A DNA stretch of 64,000 nucleotides from Brachionus manjavacas (taxonomy: Eukaryota; Rotifera; Eurotatoria; Ploima; Brachionidae): positions 1 through 64,000 of the forward strand of contig JAHQIY010000053.1 of assembly GCA_019054805.1 (NCBI GenBank), written 5' to 3'. The position numbers were made by a program, and so were the translations under genes. The notes beneath the pieces are model-generated. The model did not search any database, was not told where the DNA came from, and was given only the letters and a program-made list of their open reading frames with translations. Positions 32,370-46,253 of this stretch are shown piece after piece; the first letter of the stretch is position 1; the number at the start of each line of letters is the position of its first letter.

Positions 32370-32668
32370 AACTATGATTTCTTGGAAAAAAATTCTTTGT
32401 TAATTCAGGAACAATCTGGTTTTAGGAAACATCGAAGAACCGCATATAATTTAGTTTTCCTTATCCAAAAAGTTGTCGAATCTTTTAATAGAAAGAAGAA
32501 AGTATGTTGCTTATTTTTTGACATTTCTAAAGCTTTCGACAAAGTTTGGCATGAAGGTATAATTTACAAGCTGATAAAGATAAATATACCTGCCATCTTA
32601 ATTTATTAGATTAAATCATTTCTTAACTGTAGAACATTTAAAGTAAAAATAAATGATTACATTAGTGA
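32370..32668 (+). pseudogene. LINE B left RT fragment (unit 2)
   Basis: Same fragment as at 951-1250: QEQSGFRKHRRT and FFDISKAFDKVWHEG. It ends at the TAGTGA target site (32663-32668) where LINE A enters. The copy has an in-frame TAG at 32607-32609. Confidence 0.8.
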
Positions 32669-32777
32669 GATATAAAATTTGAAAATTTGTCGTTTGGCTT
32701 AGCAAATTTGAAAAACGAAAATTTAATTAATAGCGTCATCACGTGATTTAAAAACCGTTGAAAGTTGTGTGTTGGCA

Positions 32778-33985
32778 ATGTCGCTCAACAAAACAAACCA
32801 AAACCGACGGTGGATATTTAAAAATTCGGTCAAGCTAAACTTGAAGAGGTTAGACAAACCGATTAGCCATAAAGTCTTATTTAGTGCAATTGATGTCGTC
32901 CTGAACCAAGTGGAAAATGATGCGATCACAAGTATCTACAATTTCTCTTCAAACAAAGTTTGGATAATAGAGTTTAATGCTGCTTTTAATGTTGCCAAAA
33001 TTTTCGATCGTGACATCAATATCAATGGAACCATATTCAGACTTGAAGATGCAAATAAAGTCCCGGATCTCAGAAGGTATTGTACTTTTCGATTTCACTT
33101 CTTGCCCTCTGATTTCGTGAATCATAGACTTGAAACCTTCTTTAATGCTGTTCGAATTGATGGACTAAATATTGAACACTTAACCGAAGAAAAATATAAA
33201 GATAGACCCGAGAGGAAAAATGGTGTCAGGAGGGTGAGAATATCATTTCCAAAAGAAGTTAATAATATTATTGGAAGCTTGTCAGGCCCCACAATAATGT
33301 ATGGTTTAAAGTGTCTTGTGTCAATTGTTGGACAAAAGCAGAAATGCTATTTTTGTGATGATGAAGGACACAACATTGCTAAATGCCCTGTCAAAAAAAC
33401 ACTATGCGAAAATTGTCATCAGAAAGGACATTTGACAAAAAAATGCTCCATTGCCGAAAAGCTTAAGTCGCTTGAAAGGAAAAGATTGACTACAATGATC
33501 TTTACATTGACCAAGAAGAAACGCAATCATTATTTGAAGCTGACCAAAAAGATAATGATGAAAATGTGATGCCAAAAACACCTAGATATCAGCCAACAAA
33601 TTTCAATGACGTAATATCCCAAATTAGCCCAAAAGACCTTAAAACTCCAGTTTTAGAAGAAGCTTTGGTAAGTCGTTTTAACGATTTTCTACCAATATGC
33701 CAATCACCTGTCAATGTACGCTCAATTGATCAGAATGAGACTGAGAATTTTTTCCAAACCAGAAATCAAACCAAGAGACTTCCCGAATCTGATCCAAATG
33801 AAAAAGAGCTCACCGAAAATGAATCAAAGAAACCATTAGTTGTCTTAGAAAATCAAAACGACAGTACCTTCGAGTCTGAATCAAACAGTTCAACAACTGA
33901 ATGTTCAATTCAAGTAGATCAATCATCTAACGAAATTGGTCAGCAAACTGCCAGTCAAAACAGCATTGAAGAAAATTTAGAATGA
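32778..33985 (+). pseudogene. LINE A ORF1, frameshifted (unit 2)
   Basis: ATG at 32778. Two CCHC knuckles as in copy 1. One A is missing from the run at about 33481 (GGAAAAGATT against GGAAAAAGATT in the other units). The frame shifts there and ends at 33569, while the correct frame continues from 33566 (MMPKTPRYQPTN) to TGA at 33983-33985. The C-terminal ~140 residues are Ser/Glu/Asn-rich and probably disordered. A homopolymer sequencing error is possible. Confidence 0.82.
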
Positions 33986-36859
33986 ACAAGAAGATAAATA
34001 AATCAACTTTAAGAACAAAACCTCTTAATAAAACAAGGTTAGTAATTACACACTGGAATTGTCTTCATTTACCTTGTAGGGTTAATTTCTTGGCCAAGCT
34101 CAATAATGTCCCGACATTGTTTTGCTCAATGAACTAAAGATAGATTTAAGTGAGGCAAATATTTATCTTGATTTTCACAATTATCAATTCATAACAAAAC
34201 CACGCAACAAGTATGGAGGAGGAGTAGCAATTTTAATTAATAAAGGAATTGAATTTATACAAGATTTCTCTTATGAGGAATTCAATTCCGAACTCCTTTG
34301 TATAAAAATGAACTTAGGAAAGAATAATGAATTGTTTATATTCAGTCTTTATAACCCACCCAATATGCTTCTGAACTTTGAGTTTTTTAAAACTGTTAAT
34401 AAAAAATGTAGAAACTTCATTTTAGGTGGTGATCTTAACGCCAGAACAAAGCAAATAGGCTGCGTAGGGGAAAATGAAAACGGCATAATGTTGGAAAGAA
34501 TAATCAATGAGTTAGACTTCTCAGTAATCAATGATAAGCGTCCTACTTTCAATATTTTTAATAGGAATTATTTTGAAATTCTTGATCTTTTCTTAGTTTC
34601 ATCTTCATTAATTGATAAAATTACCGACTTTTGTGTCCTAAATAGTCAAGACATGACTAGTGACCATTTCCCAATCGAAGCATCGATTTCTATGGGCTAT
34701 CAATTAGAAAATAAATCACCAGCTAAAAAGTTTAACTATAAGAAAGCAAACTGGCAATTATTCAGCGAGATTTTAAATTCTCAAATAGTAAATATCACTG
34801 AAAGTTCCCTCACAATAGATCAACTAAATGATAAAATTACAGAAAAAATTATTTCTACTTCACATAAAAGCATTCCTTATCATTCGCAGAAAATCTACAA
34901 AACCAGTCTTCCTCCGAACATTGTTATTCTGATAAAAGAACGCAGGAAAGTAAGAAGAAACTTTCAAAAAACTTGCTGTCAAAATTTCAAGAGAAAATTT
35001 AATCAACTTACATTCGAGTTAAAGGCCTCTTTAAAAAAATTCTGGAATCAAAATTGGTTTGATTTTATTGAGATAATGGGAAAAAACCCACTGACAAGTA
35101 GACCATTCTGGAAAAAAATAAATAAATTTAGATCAAAAAAGGATCAAATTTAATCCCAAATTTGTTTTTAAATGACAAGGAATTCAAAACTAATGAAGAA
35201 AAGGGAAAATGCTTTGGAGAACTCCTATCTTCAATATTTAGTCCTAATTCTGATTTAATAGATCGTGATAAAGATTTCGAAATACTTAATTCTAACTCTG
35301 AATTCTTTAGAAATTATGATCAGTCTATTTTTAATGATCCAATTTGCTTAAATGAATTAATTATGGCTCTAAAAAGATTGAAAAATGAAGCGGCATCAGG
35401 ACCTGACCAAATTTATAATCTAATGTTAAAAAAATTACCTAGAAATTCATTAATAGAAATTATAGAACTTTTTAATTTATCTTTTCGAGAAGGTAGAGTC
35501 ACTAAAGCATGGAAAACATCGAACATTACTATGATTAAAAAAAAAGCCTCTTCTTTACAAGATCCTTTAAATTATAGACCAATAAGTATAACGAGTTGTT
35601 TAGGAAAGCTCCTGGAACGCATAGTATTTTCAAGATTATACAATTATTTGGAACAAAATTCACTCCTTATCCAGGAGCAATCTGGATTTAGGAAACACCG
35701 GCGAACATCAGATAATCTTTTTTTTTTAATCCAAAACATTGTGGAATCATTTAATAGAAAAAAAAGAGTTTGTGGCCTTTTTTTTGATATTTCTAAAGCC
35801 TTTGATAGGGTTTGGCATGAAGGTCTACTTTTTTAATTGATTAAAATGAATCCACCTCATTACTTGACTAACTGGATTAAATCCTTTTTAGACACTAGGA
35901 CATTTAAGGTAAATGTGAATGACCATCTGAGCGACGAATATCAAATAACTGCAGGTGTTCCTCAAGGCTCAGTAATTAGTCCTCTTTTATTTAGTATATA
36001 TATTAATGACATCCCAAAAATAAACAAAACAAATAATGAATACTCTCTGCTTTTCGCAGATGATCTAGTTACATTCTTCATTTATAACAAGAAAGGGAAC
36101 CTTGAAAATAAGATAAATAAATACACTAACGAACTAGAACAATGGCTTTTTAAATGGAAAATGAAGATATCAGTTGAAAAGTCGTGTTCAGTAGTCTTTT
36201 CTAGGTACAAAAAAGAGGGTAATAATCTTAACTTAAAAATCTATGGAAACAGAATAGTGAGCCAAAAAGAAATCAAGTTTATTGGTATTAAATTTGATTC
36301 TAAGTTAAACTTTAATATACTAGTAGACGAAATTAAAGAACGCTGCAACAAAAGGCTAAATATTATTAAGATATAGTCAAACAAAAAATGGGATCTCAAT
36401 CAAAACACACTAGGAAATTTATATAAATCTTTAGTCGGATCGATTTTAGACTATTCTTTTCCTTGCTTAAATTCATTTTCAGAAAATAATATCAAAAAAC
36501 TACAAGCAATTCAGAATACAGCAGTAAGATATATCCTTAAGTTAAAATATGATATTCCCTCCAACATCGTGCAACATGAAGCTTTTAATAAACTAAAATT
36601 ACTAACAGTCTCGAATCGTCTTTTTGAGTTGAGTGAGAAATATGTTGGGACAGGACTGAGTCATTCTATTCCATTGGTTGTTAGACTGGTGAAAGAATAC
36701 AAAGAAGGTTTCGAATCAAGATATATTGAATACCCAACTCCATTGTGTAATTGCTACCTTACTTTTTCTTCTTTTTTCCTGAAACTTGAACTATTTAAAC
36801 ATGTGCCACATGAAACAATCTTTTCCAATTTATGTCTTTTCAACTTTAATTTTTTTTAG
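33982..36859 (+). pseudogene. LINE A ORF2: APE endonuclease and reverse transcriptase (unit 2)
   Basis: ORF2 starts with an ATG at 33982 that overlaps the ORF1 stop (ATGA). N-terminal endonuclease signature HWNCLHLP, then a 1-nt loss after GTCCC (~34110), then LLNELK, NKYGGGVAILIN, GGDLNARTKQIGC and a DHFPIEA end motif. A run of A lost one base near 35140. RT follows: NEAASGPDQIYN, NYRPISITSCLGK, FFDISKAFDRVWHEG, in-frame TAA (35834-35836), AGVPQGSVISPLLFS, LLFADDLVT, in-frame TAG (36374-36376), and the C-terminus to 36859. The APE nicks the target, and RT copies the element RNA there. The shared stops mean the source was already dead when the macro-unit was duplicated. Confidence 0.87.
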
Positions 36860-37197
36860 CTTATTTACTTTATTTTGATTCTTTTTTCTATCTAATTTTA
36901 TTAACTTTAATTTTATTTTTATTTTATTTTTTTATTTTATTTTTAATTTATTCTGAAGGAGCTTTAGCTCGGTACAGAAAACAAATAAATAAATAAATAA
37001 ATAAATAATGATACATGTAACAATCTTTTCCAATTTATGTCTTTTCAACTTTCATTTTTTAGCTTATTTACTCTATTTTGATTCTTTTTTTTTTTTATCT
37101 AATTTTATTAACTTTAATTTTTTATATTATTTTTAACTTATTCTAAAGGAGCTCTAGCTCGGTACAGAAAACAAATAAATAAAAAATAAATAAATAA

Positions 37198-38088
37198 TAG
37201 TGATGAATTCAAAATATCTGCTGGCGTTCCTCAAGGATCAGTTATTAGTCCTTTATTATTTAGCATATTTATCAATGATATTCCTAAAAGAAATAAATCT
37301 AATAAAGAATATTCACTTCTCTTTGCAGATGATCTTGTCACTTTTTTGTCACAAAAATGGAAATATAGAAAGTAAGATGAATAAGTACTTGTTTGAATTA
37401 GAACAGTGGCTTTTCAAGTGGAAAATGAAGATTTCGGTTGAAAAATTTTGCTTTAACACTTAACTTTAACACTTTTAGAAACCTTTATAAATCTTTGATT
37501 GGATCTATTTTGGATAATTCTTTTCCTTATCTGAACTCTCTTTCAGAAACTAATATCAAAAGGTTAGAAGTAATCCAAAATTCAGCAGTACGTTCTATAC
37601 TAAAACTAAGATATGATACTCCCTCCAACATATTACATAATGAGGCATAATAAATAAACTTAAACTACTAACAGTCTTAAATCGACTTTTTGAGTTGAGT
37701 GAGAGATATATTAGAGCAGGACTGAGCCATTCTGTTCCATTAAATGTTAGACTGGCGGAAGAATATATAAAAAAGGTTTCGAATCAAGATATATCGAGTT
37801 CCCAACTCCATTGTGTAATTGCCACCTTACTATTTCTTCCTTTTTTCCTGAATCATCAAATATTTAAAAATATGTATTCTGTTACTCTCTATCAAATTTT
37901 TCTAATTTTAATTTTAGTATTTATCTTCTTTTTAACTTATATCATTTAAACTTTATTTTTTTCTTATTTTTTATTTTTTGTTATATTTTACTTAACTTTA
38001 TTTTAATTTTTTAATTTTCTTTTTTTTTATTTAATCTGAAGGAGCTTTAGCTCGGTACAGATATACAAATAAATAAAATAAATAATAA
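37198..38088 (+). pseudogene. LINE B right part (unit 2)
   Basis: As 3940-4829: RT core SAGVPQGSVISPLL, FADDLVT, then broken frames and the C-terminal RYIRAGLSHSVPLNVRL (Ile where unit 1 has Val). It ends with the GGAGCTTTAGCTCGG stem-loop and AAAT-type tail near 38040-38088. Confidence 0.8.
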
Positions 38089-39450
38089 CTTTGAAGATGT
38101 TTTTGTTGAGAGCTCAAGAGATCCTGAAAAAAAGTCTCCCTTATCAATTTTTGTCCATGAATTTCCACGCGAGTGACCTTCAACAGCCAAATCTTTCAAT
38201 TTTCTAGAAGTTTTCCTTTCTTAATAAAACCATATCTAACTGTATGTTTTTAAATATTGTGAACCCAACTTTATAATACTATATACCTGTTTCACTTTCT
38301 TTAATATACGAAAAAAAGCTACAGGAGTTTAATTACTCAAAGTCTATTTAAATAATAAATAAACAATTAAAAAAAAAACTCTTGAAAGTTCCTGAAAAAA
38401 TTGAAATACTGAAATCTATTTAAAAAATGTCTGAGAAAACGATCCCTTTATTTTTGACCTAAGTTAAAAAAATCATCCAAAAGCTAAGCGTTAACCAAGC
38501 AATCAAAGACTTCGCTTGCCCAATACGTTGTAAGGCCTTAAAACGACCAGCCTATGGTACGAACTTCATGTAAAATTGCCAATAAAGACGTGTATTACAT
38601 TAGTTGTAAAACAATAGCTTCTAAAGACGATTTCCACTTAAACAAATTTTAAATTTTTTGTCTTTAAAAAGCTTTATTTAAGTTCACTCAAAGGGATATT
38701 TTAAAAAGCAAAATATAATTTTCTCTATTATTAAAATAAATATTACATTTTATATTTTGATCTTTTGATCCTGATCTCCAACTTCGATTTGCCAAAAGAA
38801 AATTAAAATTCAGCATTCACATCGGCAATTTACTTTTTTTAATTTATTATTAGAAAATTTAAATATTCTAAAATTAGTCTAAATAAAAATTGTGTTTTTT
38901 TTTGGAAAAAATGTCAATAAGCTTAATTTAGTGATCATCAATTTTTTAACGTTTAAATTTAATAATTAGTGGATACAAAATTTGACATATTCGAACTAAA
39001 TTTCTAAAATAAAAAATAATCCTAGTTAAATTTTCAAAACTTTATTATTTTTTACTTTTTTCAGGTATCCATTCATATAAAGAAAAAATCATTACTGAGC
39101 ATGTTAATAGACATGCCTTATCTCTTTATTTTAAATAAATATTAAAGTTTCTAAATGAACAAAAAAGTATACAAGAAATACAGGAAAAACTTGATATAGA
39201 TAGAACTAAGTCCAAAATTAAGAGATCGAGAAAGAAAAAAAATGGAATAAATGACTTGATCAAAACATGCTTCTCAATGTCTTTTTAACTCTTCTGAAAA
39301 AAAAGGAATAAAATTCAAGAGGGCATTTAGTAAATTCTAAAGGAAATAAATAATCATAATCGTAAACATAAACTCTTTCTGAATAACAAAAATAAAATTT
39401 TTTTTGTAAAATTAAGTAGAAATTATTTTCTTTCTAATTTTTATTTAATC
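38089..39450. other. Low-copy flank before the satellite (unit 2)
   Basis: Counterpart of 4830-6190, including the GC-richer island at about 38460-38600 and the + strand acceptor with a disrupted exon-like stretch near 39065-39290 (the stop is TAA here, TAG in unit 1). No gene can be assigned. Confidence 0.6.
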
Positions 39451-42400
39451 TTTTCATACACGCACACTTGGTGTCAGTACAAAATGTTCAGGCTAGGAAA
39501 CAGAAAAATATTTGTCAGAGTCGAAATGTCATTTTAACAAAAGAAAATATTTTTTAAAAATTTTATTTAGATTAAACATTTTATTATTTATTATTCCATT
39601 TTTTATTTTTGTTTTTCTCGGAAGAGAACTTTCATTCTAATTCAGATTTTCTTCTTTTGATTGTTTTATTTTTTCAGAAATAGTCAAATAAAGAAAATCA
39701 AATTTTCAAAAAATCAAAACCTAAACTGCTAACTCTACCTAAGGCCGGTCCCAAGTCCGGATGAGAAAATGAGGAGGGGCGGTGAAGATGCAGATGCCTA
39801 GCGGCCGGGGCAAGGAGGCTTACAAGCAAGAGCTGATGACGTGTCTGGCAGACCCTTAGTACTTAGTGAAAAAAGTAAAGTATCTTTTTTGGATATGCTT
39901 GTATCCATCTATAGATACGCTTGGTTTGTGGTTCCAAGCTAGTCTAAATAGTTGCCGAGTTCGCAGCCTTTAAGTGCTCGGATGAGTGGCGCTGTTTATG
40001 ATGAACGTCCCATAGTAACTTTGTCGGCAGATTGTTGAGTCGTAACCATACCATTGCCGGTCCCAAGTCCGGATGAAAAAATGGGAGGGAGACTTTTCAT
40101 ACACGCACACTTGGTGTCAGTACAAAATGTTCAGGCTAGGAAACAGAAAAATATTTGTCAGAGTCGAAATGTCATTTTAACAAAAGAAAATATTTTTTAA
40201 AAATTTTATTTAGATTAAACATTTTATTATTTATTATTCCATTTTTTATTTTTGTTTTTCTCGGAAGAGAACTTTCATTCTAATTCAGATTTTCTTCTTT
40301 TGATTGTTTTATTTTTTCAGAAATAGTCAAATAAAGAAAATCAAATTTTCGAAAAATCAAAACCTAAACTGCTAACTCTACCTAAGGCCGGTCCCAAGTC
40401 CGGATGAGAAAATGAGGAGGGGCGGTGAAGATGCAGATGCCTAGCGGCCGGGGCAAGGAGGCTTACAAGCAAGAGCTGATGACGTGTCTGGCAGACCCTT
40501 AGTACTTAGTGAAAAAAGTAAAGTATCTTTTTTGGATATGCTTGTATCCATCTATAGATACGCTTGGTTTGTGGTTCCAAGCTAGTCTAAATAGTTGCCG
40601 AGTTCGCAGCCTTTAAGTGCTCGGATGAGTGGCGCTGTTTATGATGAACGTCCCATAGTAACTTTGTCGGCAGATTGTTGAGTCGTAACCATACCATTGC
40701 CGGTCCCAAGTCCGGATGAAAAAATGGGAGGGAGACTTTTCATACACGCACACTTGGTGTCAGTACAAAATGTTCAGGCTAGGAAACAGAAAAATATTTG
40801 TCAGAGTCGAAATGTCATTTTAACAAAAGAAAATATTTTTTAAAAATTTTATTTAGATTAAACATTTTATTATTTATTATTCCATTTTTTATTTTTGTTT
40901 TTCTCGGAAGAGAACTTTTATTCTAATTCAGATTTTCTTCTTTTGATTGTTTTATTTTTTCAGAAATAGTCAAATAAAGAAAATCAAATTTTCGAAAAAT
41001 CAAAACCTAAACTGCTAACTCTACCTAAGGCCGGTCCCAAGTCCGGATGAGAAAATGAGGAGGGGCGGTGAAGATGCAGATGCCTAGCGGCCGGGGCAAG
41101 GAGGCTTACAAGCAAGAGCTGATGACGTGTCTGGCAGACCCTTAGTACTTAGTGAAAAAAGTAAAGTATCTTTTTTGGATATGCTTGTATCCATCTATAG
41201 ATACGCTTGGTTTGTGGTTCCAAGCTAGTCTAAATAGTTGCCGAGTTCGCAGCCTTTAAGTGCTCGGATGAGTGGCGCTGTTTATGATGAACGTCCCATA
41301 GTAACTTTGTCGGCAGATTGTTGAGTCGTAACCATACCATTGCCGGTCCCAAGTCCGGATGAAAAAATGGGAGGGAGACTTTTCATACACGCACACTTGG
41401 TGTCAGTACAAAATGTTCAGGCTAGGAAACAGAAAAATATTTGTCAGAGTCGAAATGTCATTTTAACAAAAGAAAATATTTTTTAAAAATTTTATTTAGA
41501 TTAAACATTTTATTATTTATTATTCCATTTTTTATTTTTGTTTTTCTCGGAAGAGAACTTTCATTCTAATTCAGATTTTCTTCTTTTGATTGTTTTATTT
41601 TTTCAGAAATAGTCAAATAAAGAAAATCAAATTTTCGAAAAATCAAAACCTAAACTGCTAACTCTACCTAAGGCCGGTCCCAAGTCCGGATGAGAAAATG
41701 AGGAGGGGCGGTGAAGATGCAGATGCCTAGCGGCCGGGGCAAGGAGGCTTACAAGCAAGAGCTGATGACGTGTCTGACAGACCCTTAGTACTTAGTGAAA
41801 AAGTAAAGTATCTTTTTTTGGATATGCTTGTATCCATCTATAGATACGCTTGGTTTGTGGTTCCAAGCTAGTCTAAATAGTTACCGAGTTCGCAGCCTTT
41901 AAGTGCTCGGATGAGTGGCGCTGTTTATGATGAACGTCCTATAGTAACTTTGTCGGCAGATTGTTGAGTCGTAACCATACCATTGCCGGTCCCAAGTCCG
42001 GATGAAAAAATGGGAGGGAGACTTTTCATACACGCACACTTGGTGTCAGTACAAAATGTTCAGGCTAGGAAACAGAAAAATATTTGTCAGAGTCGAAATG
42101 TCATTTTAACAAAAGAAAATATTTTTTAAAAATTTTATTTAGATTAAACATTTTATTATTTATTATTCCATTTTTTATTTTTGTTTTTCTCGGAAGAGAA
42201 CTTTTATTCTAATTCAGATTTTCTTCTTTTGATTGTTTTATTTTTTCAGAAATAGTCAAATAAAGAAAATCAAATTTTCGAAAAATCAAAACCTAAACTG
42301 CTAACTCTACCTAAGGCCGGTCCCAAGTCCGGATGAGAAAATGAGGAGGGGCGGTGAAGATGCAGATGCCTAGCGGCCGGGGCAAGGAGGCTTACAAGCA

Positions 42401-45400
42401 AGAGCTGATGACGTGTCTGGCAGACCCTTAGTACTTAGTGAAAAAAGTAAAGTATCTTTTTTTGGATATGCTTGTATCCATCTATAGATACGCTTGGTTT
42501 GTGGTTCCAAGCTAGTCTAAATAGTTGCCGAGTTCGCAGCCTTTAAGTGCTCGGATGAGTGGCGCTGTTTATGATGAACGTCCCATAGTAACTTTGTCGG
42601 CAGATTGTTGAGTCGTAACCATACCATTGCCGGTCCCAAGTCCGGATGAAAAAATGGGAGGGAGACTTTTCATACACGCACACTTGGTGTCAGTACAAAA
42701 TGTTCAGGCTAGGAAACAGAAAAATATTTGTCAGAGTCGAAATGTCATTTTAACAAAAGAAAATATTTTTTAAAAATTTTATTTAGATTAAACATTTTAT
42801 TATTTATTATTCCATTTTTTATTTTTGTTTTTCTCGGAAGAGAACTTTCATTCTAATTCAGATTTTCTTCTTTTGATTGTTTTATTTTTTCAGAAATAGT
42901 CAAATAAAGAAAATCAAATTTTCGAAAAATCAAAACCTAAACTGCTAACTCTACCTAAGGCCGGTCCCAAGTCCGGATGAGAAAATGAGGAGGGGCGGTG
43001 AAGATGCAGATGCCTAGCGGCCGGGGCAAGGAGGCTTACAAGCAAGAGCTGATGACGTGTCTGACAGACCCTTAGTACTTAGTGAAAAAAGTAAAGTATC
43101 TTTTTTTGGATATGCTTGTATCCATCTATAGATACGCTTGGTTTGTGGTTCCAAGCTAGTCTAAATAGTTACCGAGTTCGCAGCCTTTAAGTGCTCGGAT
43201 GAGTGGCGCTGTTTATGATGAACGTCCTATAGTAACTTTGTCGGCAGATTGTTGAGTCGTAACCATACCATTGCCGGTCCCAAGTCCGGATGAAAAAATG
43301 GGAGGGAGACTTTTCATACACGCACACTTGGTGTCAGTACAAAATGTTCAGGCTAGGAAACAGAAAAATATTTGTCAGAGTCGAAATGTCATTTTAACAA
43401 AAGAAAATATTTTTTAAAAATTTTATTTAGATTAAACATTTTATTATTTATTATTCCATTTTTTATTTTTGTTTTTCTCGGAAGAGAACTTTCATTCTAA
43501 TTCAGATTTTCTTCTTTTGATTGTTTTATTTTTTCAGAAATAGTCAAATAAAGAAAATCAAATTTTCGAAAAATCAAAACCTAAACTGCTAACTCTACCT
43601 AAGGCCGGTCCCAAGTCCGGATGAGAAAATGAGGAGGGGCGGTGAAGATGCAGATGCCTAGCGGCCGGGGCAAGGAGGCTTACAAGCAAGAGCTGATGAC
43701 GTGTCTGGCAGACCCTTAGTACTTAGTGAAAAAAGTAAAGTATCTTTTTTGGATATGCTTGTATCCATCTATAGATACGCTTGGTTTGTGGTTCCAAGCT
43801 AGTCTAAATAGTTGCCGAGTTCGCAGCCTTTAAGTGCTCGGATGAGTGGCGCTGTTTATGATGAACGTCCCATAGTAACTTTGTCGGCAGATTGTTGAGT
43901 CGTAACCATACCATTGCCGGTCCCAAGTCCGGATGAAAAAATGGGAGGGAGACTTTTCATACACGCACACTTGGTGTCAGTACAAAATGTTCAGGCTAGG
44001 AAACAGAAAAATATTTGTCAGAGTCGAAATGTCATTTTAACAAAAGAAAATATTTTTTAAAAATTTTATTTAGATTAAACATTTTATTATTTATTATTCC
44101 ATTTTTTATTTTTGTTTTTCTCGGAAGAGAACTTTCATTCTAATTCAGATTTTCTTCTTTTGATTGTTTTATTTTTTCAGAAATAGTCAAATAAAGAAAA
44201 TCAAATTTTCGAAAAATCAAAACCTAAACTGCTAACTCTACCTAAGGCCGGTCCCAAGTCCGGATGAGAAAATGAGGAGGGGCGGTGAAGATGCAGATGC
44301 CTAGCGGCCGGGGCAAGGAGGCTTACAAGCAAGAGCTGATGACGTGTCTGGCAGACCCTTAGTACTTAGTGAAAAAAGTAAAGTATCTTTTTTGGATATG
44401 CTTGTATCCATCTATAGATACGCTTGGTTTGTGGTTCCAAGCTAGTCTAAATAGTTGCCGAGTTCGCAGCCTTTAAGTGCTCGGATGAGTGGCGCTGTTT
44501 ATGATGAACGTCCCATAGTAACTTTGTCGGCAGATTGTTGAGTCGTAACCATACCATTGCCGGTCCCAAGTCCGGATGAAAAAATGGGAGGGAGACTTTT
44601 CATACACGCACACTTGGTGTCAGTACAAAATGTTCAGGCTAGGAAACAGAAAAATATTTGTCAGAGTCGAAATGTCATTTTAACAAAAGAAAATATTTTT
44701 TAAAAATTTTATTTAGATTAAACATTTTATTATTTATTATTCCATTTTTTATTTTTGTTTTTCTCGGAAGAGAACTTTCATTCTAATTCAGATTTTCTTC
44801 TTTTGATTGTTTTATTTTTTCAGAAATAGTCAAATAAAGAAAATCAAATTTTCGAAAAATCAAAACCTAAACTGCTAACTCTACCTAAGGCCGGTCCCAA
44901 GTCCGGATGAGAAAATGAGGAGGGGCGGTGAAGATGCAGATGCCTAGCGGCCGGGGCAAGGAGGCTTACAAGCAAGAGCTGATGACGTGTCTGGCAGACC
45001 CTTAGTACTTAGTGAAAAAAGTAAAGTATCTTTTTTTGGATATGCTTGTATCCATCTATAGATACGCTTGGTTTGTGGTTCCAAGCTAGTCTAAATAGTT
45101 GCCGAGTTCGCAGCCTTTAAGTGCTCGGATGAGTGGCGCTGTTTATGATGAACGTCCCATAGTAACTTTGTCGGCAGATTGTTGAGTCGTAACCATACCA
45201 TTGCCGGTCCCAAGTCCGGATGAAAAAATGGGAGGGAGACTTTTCATACACGCACACTTGGTGTCAGTACAAAATGTTCAGGCTAGGAAACAGAAAAATA
45301 TTTGTCAGAGTCGAAATGTCATTTTAACAAAAGAAAATATTTTTTAAAAATTTTATTTAGATTAAACATTTTATTATTTATTATTCCATTTTTTATTTTT

Positions 45401-45708
45401 GTTTTTCTCGGAAGAGAACTTTCATTCTAATTCAGATTTTCTTCTTTTGATTGTTTTATTTTTTCAGAAATAGTCAAATAAAGAAAATCAAATTTTCGAA
45501 AAATCAAAACCTAAACTGCTAACTCTACCTAAGGCCGGTCCCAAGTCCGGATGAGAAAATGAGGAGGGGCGGTGAAGATGCAGATGCCTAGCGGCCGGGG
45601 CAAGGAGGCTTACAAGCAAGAGCTGATGACGTGTCTGGCAGACCCTTAGTACTTAGTGAAAAAAGTAAAGTATCTTTTTTTGGATATGCTTGTATCCATC
45701 TATAGATA
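39451..45708. repeat. Satellite array 2 (9 full monomers plus a partial)
   Basis: Monomer starts at 39451, 40094, 40737, 41380, 42023, 42667, 43311, 43953, 44597 and 45241, then a partial to 45708. All are full A+B monomers of ~643 bp; there are no A-only forms. The left border (after TATTTAATC) is the same as in array 1, while the right border falls about 40 bp earlier in the monomer. The array is about a third of the length of array 1, although the DNA around it is nearly identical. Confidence 0.97.
40737..43310. repeat. Two copies of a dimeric higher-order repeat
   Basis: Monomers at 40737 and 42023 share GAACTTTTATTC (others TTTCATTC). The following monomers, at 41380 and 42667, share three private variants: CTGACAGACC, GTTACCGAG and CGTCCTATAG. 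The pattern XYXY shows that a two-monomer block (~1287 bp) was duplicated as a unit. Confidence 0.85.
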
Positions 45709-46253
45709 TTAAGTTATTTTAAATTTAATAAGTAGCCAATTGAATTGGAAACTAAATTTTCTGTTCAGAATCATGTGAATTAATGGTCGCCTTTAATCAA
45801 GCGTCAAAATCAATTTTAAGTTAAATATCAGTTGAAATAAAAACTTAATTAATTCATTAATGATTTATCTATCAGTTTTCATCGATCAATCATCGTTTTT
45901 TTTGTGACTGGGAATCTAATCTCAATGTACCGCATAACGGAACACTTTCTTAGGTAAAAAATATTTAGGCCAGGTTACAGAATTTATTTTTTTCAAAGTC
46001 TATTTTTATTTTTTATTGTTAAAAAAAAATACAATTCAAAATTTACTTTTTTTGCTATTTAATTTAGAAAATATGATTTTTTGGTAGATTTAAAGAGACG
46101 ACATCATATTTTATTATTTTTTAAATTTGATAAAATTTACATTAAAAAATTTATCCAAATTAATGGTATTAAATGAAAAAAAAATTATTTTATATAAAGC
46201 GATTTTAATTTACAAATTGGCTAAAATAATCGACTTTTGTATAAACGGAACGT
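45709..46253. other. Right flank of satellite array 2
   Basis: Counterpart of 24470-25012, but without the stray monomer piece found in unit 1. The diverged half-copy of module A is present at about 45955-46000. AT-rich, no gene seen. Confidence 0.65.

Larger units (their letters stand above)
32669..37197 (+). mobile_element. LINE A copy 2 (longest uninterrupted copy)
   Basis: 4529-bp non-LTR element flanked by TAGTGA (32663-32668 and 37198-37203), inside LINE B. It contains the 5' UTR, ORF1, ORF2 (endonuclease and RT) and a doubled 3' UTR with AAAT tails. It has no MULE and no large deletion, so it is the best reference for the element's layout. Single-base indels break ORF1 and ORF2, and shared stops in ORF2 make it inactive. 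Confidence 0.88.
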
